Of a stretch of DNA of 64,000 bases, positions 61,137 through 64,000 are shown one piece after another (position 1 is the stretch's first letter; each line of letters starts with the position of its first letter). The translations under genes were made by a program, and so were the position numbers. This DNA comes from Variovorax paradoxus (GTDB lineage Bacteria > Pseudomonadota > Gammaproteobacteria > Burkholderiales > Burkholderiaceae_C): assembly GCF_022009635.1 (NCBI RefSeq), contig NZ_CP091716.1:4727001-4791000 (forward strand). Reading direction: 5' to 3'. Below the pieces are notes generated by a model. That model did not search any database, had not been told where the DNA came from, and saw only the letters and a list, made by a program, of their open reading frames with translations.

Positions 61137-61665
61137 CGATCATCTCTCCCCGGCAGACAACACCGCTACCCGGCTTGGTATGGACACGAACCGCGCGGTG
61201 CATGTACTCCATGAACGTCATGCCCGTGGACGTCATTGCACCCGGATCTGTTGCATCAGGAAAATCGTCGTCATAGCGATAGACGAGATCGGGCTGGTCA
61301 GACTTCGTCAACAAGAAATAGAACTGCGTCTCCGATTCCACGGCAACGATCAAGCTGCCTTCAAAGCGCAGTTCGAACTTCTTCATCGCGAGAAATCTGT
61401 CATCCATTCCTGCTTGAAAGAAGACATGCCGACGAACCGAGCGAGCCCGATACAGGGAAATTGGATCGTCGCCAAGCAACCCGCCGTCCGATCGCCCCAT
61501 CTCCAGCATGAACGCTCGAAGCTCTCCGGAAAACTCGACGTCGTACAGGCGTTCCATGGCGGCTAACTCATCCTTCGTATAGCCTTCCACCATGTTTGGG
61601 TGAAGCACTCTCGCGTGGTCGCCGGTCCTACTTGCGCAGAGTTGTTCGAAGATGCTTTTTCTCAT
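61129..61665 (-). CDS. SMI1/KNR4-family protein
   Basis: A 178-residue protein of the SMI1/KNR4 (SUKH) type. YTKDELAAMERLYDVEFSGELRAFMLEMGRSDGGLLGDD is the conserved first half (helix, then a short loop before the Gly pair). VAVESETQFYFLLTKSDQPDLVYRYDDDF follows and MTFMEYMHRAVRV closes the domain. The start MRKSIFEQLC at 61665 is preferred over the longer frame because the added residues are low quality. Members are often immunity proteins against contact-dependent or polymorphic toxins; others are housekeeping. It lies downstream of a TpsB-linked lipoprotein on the same strand, 67 bp away. No toxin is visible here. Confidence 0.75.
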   Translation of the reverse strand: MRKSIFEQLCASRTGDHARVLHPNMVEGYTKDELAAMERLYDVEFSGELRAFMLEMGRSDGGLLGDDPISLYRARSVRRHVFFQAGMDDRFLAMKKFELRFEGSLIVAVESETQFYFLLTKSDQPDLVYRYDDDFPDATDPGAMTSTGMTFMEYMHRAVRVHTKPGSGVVCRGEMIVI

Positions 61666-61732
61666 GGCTTTGGCGGCAACTACGTGCGTTCGACGCGGAC
61701 GGCCGGATGCGCAAGCAGTTGCATTCGAGATC

Positions 61733-62929
61733 TCAAGGCTTAACAAAGAAGACCATCGGCGGGCGTCCTTCAATTTTTGCAACATAGAACGGATGATCGG
61801 TCGCAACGGGCGCCGACAACCTGTATTGCCACGTCCCCCCCGCCTGCTCGAAACTGATGCGCGAGCTGTTGCCTGTCGTTTGCTCGCGCACATCGCCAGC
61901 AGTGAAAACCTGACGCCGTTGCAGCCAATCGAAGAAGCCGCCGTTACTCGTATTGCCGCTCCACGGAAGAGACATCAGACCAACCGACTCTTTCGGGACT
62001 GCAGCAGGGTCCGCCCCCAATGCCAGGAGCAAGTCACCAGACGTCGGCAAGGCCTCGTAGCGAAAGTTGAAGGTGTAAGGGGCCTCGGCCACCGAGTCGC
62101 TAGCCCGGACAAACTGCAGGCAGGCCGTATCCGCATCGGCGAACTGGGTCGCGGGTCCAAACGTCCCGGTGGAGTAATTGATCGAGCCGGTGACCGCGCG
62201 GGTCTGAACATTCGGTATGGCAGCCAACTCAGTCGCCGTTTTTGCGGCACACACGGCGGATGATTGACCTAGGGCGTATACGAACAACGTACCGTCGACG
62301 GCACTGGTGTAAGTCAAGGGCATGAGGCGAGACGAGCCGCCAATGATCAGGCCGTTCGAGTAGCTCAAGCTCGTCATGTTCAGGGAGAGCGTATTGAGTT
62401 CGATCGGCAGCGTCGCTTCGATGGTGACAAGCGCAGATGTCACTGAATCGAACGCTTGCCCCTTGGCCCTGAGCACATACGAGCCGGGTGCGGTTTGGGC
62501 CGGCATCAGCAGTTTGACCAGCGCAGGCGTTTTGGGGAAGAACAGGCCCGCCGATCCGCCACGCAAAGCGACCGAGACGGGGTTGCTGCCATCTGGCTTC
62601 TCGAGGGTGTAAGTGACGCTGAAAGCCGCCGCAAGATCAGCGGACAGGCGAATGTCGAGGTCACCATTGGCCGCTATGGGACTCACTGTGTCTAGCGCGC
62701 GCTTGATGAACGTTGTCGTCGTTGCTACCGCTGGCGACGCGGCCGGACCGGGACCGGGCGCTGGTGCCGCAACAGGGGGCGAAGCGGAATCAGATGCTGG
62801 CGCGGGCGCAAGCATCCCAGCGAAAGGCGCAAGGTGTCCTCCACCGCTGCCATTTCCCCCGCCGCCACACCCGCTGAGCGCGCCAAGTGCGAGCATGGTG
62901 ACCGTCGTTGCAATCGCTTGTTTTTTCAT
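61733..62929 (-). CDS. Secreted lipoprotein downstream of tpsB
   Basis: A 398-residue lipoprotein. The lipobox LSGC gives Cys21, followed by a Gly/Ser-rich and Ala/Pro-rich stalk (residues 21-70). The rest is beta-rich (SVTYTLEKPDGSNPVSVALRGG, PGSYVLRAKGQAFDSV) with Cys residues near 230 and 280. Not recognised. It begins 26 bp after the tpsB stop, so probably co-transcribed and perhaps part of the same secretion or surface system. Codon use is less GC-biased than in the giant genes. Confidence 0.75.
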   Translation of the reverse strand: MKKQAIATTVTMLALGALSGCGGGGNGSGGGHLAPFAGMLAPAPASDSASPPVAAPAPGPGPAASPAVATTTTFIKRALDTVSPIAANGDLDIRLSADLAAAFSVTYTLEKPDGSNPVSVALRGGSAGLFFPKTPALVKLLMPAQTAPGSYVLRAKGQAFDSVTSALVTIEATLPIELNTLSLNMTSLSYSNGLIIGGSSRLMPLTYTSAVDGTLFVYALGQSSAVCAAKTATELAAIPNVQTRAVTGSINYSTGTFGPATQFADADTACLQFVRASDSVAEAPYTFNFRYEALPTSGDLLLALGADPAAVPKESVGLMSLPWSGNTSNGGFFDWLQRRQVFTAGDVREQTTGNSSRISFEQAGGTWQYRLSAPVATDHPFYVAKIEGRPPMVFFVKP

Positions 62930-62955
62930 TTTCGAAAACTCCCTTTGTGTTGTGA

Positions 62956-64000
62956 TCAGAAACTGTGATTGAGGTTGAAACCAAGAGTGACCTTCGCAGT
63001 GCGATAGCCCTCAGGTTTGGAAATCGGTGCGCCGACGAAGAAGTCGTAGCTCAGCTTGGTCCATTGGCCGCGCACGCCGACGACGGCTCCGGCCAGACTG
63101 CGTCCGAGCAGGTCGATGGTCGAACGTCCGCCGACTTGCCCGTAGTCCATGCCTGCGTACAGTTCTGCCCCGCCTTGACCCACAGCCCAACCGACGTCGT
63201 TGCGGATGAGCCAGCCGCGCTCGCCCAGCAGGCTCGTCTCGCCGTCGAAGCCGCGGACTGTGTAGCGGCCTCCGATGGAGAAGCGGTCTTGCGGCGTCAG
63301 CGGCGTGCGGTTCCACTGCGCCCGGATCAGGCCCGAGTAGCGCAGCTTCTGCTCGCCGAGCTTGAACGGGGCGTTGAGACTGATGTCGGCGGTATAGAGC
63401 TTCAGTCGCGACGTACCTTCGCCGAACTCTTCTTCCGGCGCAACGCGGGAGCCAAAGCCGCCCGTGCCGCGCTTGTAGGCCAGCGTGCCCTCGAGCGTCG
63501 CATCGCCGATGAACTCCTTGTGGTTCAGGCTGAACTCCAGGCCACCGACCACGCGGTGCTGCACCTCGATTTCAGTGTCGTCCACGAAGTTACGTGACTC
63601 GCGGCGCCAGCCTTTGATGGCTACCGTGGTCTTGCGCTGCTGGTCGCGATAGATCAAACGCGAGAGCTTGATCTCGGCGTTATTGCTTTTGCCGGCGTAG
63701 ACGTAGTCTTGGTTCAGGCCTGCGACGCTCTGGCGATATTGGCTGTTGGAGGCGGTGAAGCCGAGGAGCCAGTAGCCGTATGGCAGCGAGTAGTGAATGG
63801 TCTGGCCTTCGGTGCCCTTTGCCGGGTCGTCGAAGACGTGGTTGTTGATGCTGTGGTTGGCGCTGACGTAGAACAGGTCGTTCAGCCCGAAGGGGTTGTC
63901 AAGGGACAGGGTGGCGCCGGACTGATAACGGCCTGTGGCTTCGGTGCCGCTGTCGTCCAGACTGAGCGCAATACGCCACTTCTTGGCTTGGACGTACTTG
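62956..64000 (-). CDS. TpsB/FhaC/ShlB-type two-partner-secretion outer-membrane transporter (5' part outside window)
   Basis: The C-terminal 347 residues of an Omp85-family TpsB barrel; the frame is open to the right edge. GATLSLDNPFGLNDLFYVSANHS is the start of the barrel. RYTVRGFDGETSLLGERGWLIRND is the VRGF motif of the L6 loop that reaches into the pore, and the protein ends in Phe (NLNHSF), as expected for outer-membrane barrel insertion. POTRA domains would lie beyond the edge. It transports TpsA proteins across the outer membrane. No TpsA is adjacent on the visible side; it may serve the two giant adhesins or one off-window. Confidence 0.93.
   Translation of the reverse strand, partial: KYVQAKKWRIALSLDDSGTEATGRYQSGATLSLDNPFGLNDLFYVSANHSINNHVFDDPAKGTEGQTIHYSLPYGYWLLGFTASNSQYRQSVAGLNQDYVYAGKSNNAEIKLSRLIYRDQQRKTTVAIKGWRRESRNFVDDTEIEVQHRVVGGLEFSLNHKEFIGDATLEGTLAYKRGTGGFGSRVAPEEEFGEGTSRLKLYTADISLNAPFKLGEQKLRYSGLIRAQWNRTPLTPQDRFSIGGRYTVRGFDGETSLLGERGWLIRNDVGWAVGQGGAELYAGMDYGQVGGRSTIDLLGRSLAGAVVGVRGQWTKLSYDFFVGAPISKPEGYRTAKVTLGFNLNHSF

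Overview
The window is a GC-rich, gene-dense bacterial chromosome segment. Its gene types (TctC/Bug solute receptors, a PHB synthase/thiolase pair, a YghU-type glutathione enzyme, ECF sigma/FecR pairs, giant filamentous-haemagglutinin proteins) point to a betaproteobacterium of the Comamonadaceae. Variovorax-like is my best guess from gene style only; no marker gene settles it.

Left part (1-25 kb) is mostly ordinary metabolism. Positions 1-4413 (minus) hold a five-gene cluster: a TctC receptor, a MaoC-type hydratase, a family III CoA-transferase, a CitE-like lyase and a second TctC receptor, with a divergent LysR regulator. The enzymes fit CoA activation, hydration and cleavage of an itaconate/mesaconate/citramalate-type acid. 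A 438-bp convergent gap (5468-5905) carries two 118-bp direct repeats. Next come an FMN reductase, two divergent GST-type enzymes, phaC-phaA, pgeF, a maleylacetoacetate/maleylpyruvate isomerase, a TPR protein, an FAH-family hydrolase, a Nudix protein, CreA and a degenerate LytM lipoprotein. A large lipoprotein gene (16901-18827) is frameshifted by a perfect 16-bp tandem duplication. It is followed by an Rrf2 regulator with a perfect inverted repeat over its start codon, a phospholipase-D-like lipoprotein, and the metR/metE divergent pair.

Centre (24.8-58.5 kb, all minus strand) is the unusual part: 33.7 kb with the order STN/TonB-C fusion, ECF sigma, FecR, giant TpsA adhesin (4158 aa), trypsin-like protease, TonB-C-like protein, HtrA-like protease, second STN/TonB-C fusion, second ECF sigma, second FecR, second giant TpsA (4271 aa), third ECF sigma. 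It reads as two copies of a surface-signalling module (STN sensor, FecR, sigma), each feeding a very large two-partner-secretion filament with a DUF3739-like C-terminus. A protease cassette lies between them and a sigma factor without FecR at the end. No TonB-dependent receptor and no TpsB transporter lies inside this block.

Right end (58.6-64 kb) has alkB, an ABC exporter and an SMI1/KNR4-like protein. Then, on the minus strand, come a lipoprotein and the C-terminal part of a TpsB (FhaC/ShlB) outer-membrane transporter that runs off the window; it is the only visible candidate to secrete the two giant adhesins.
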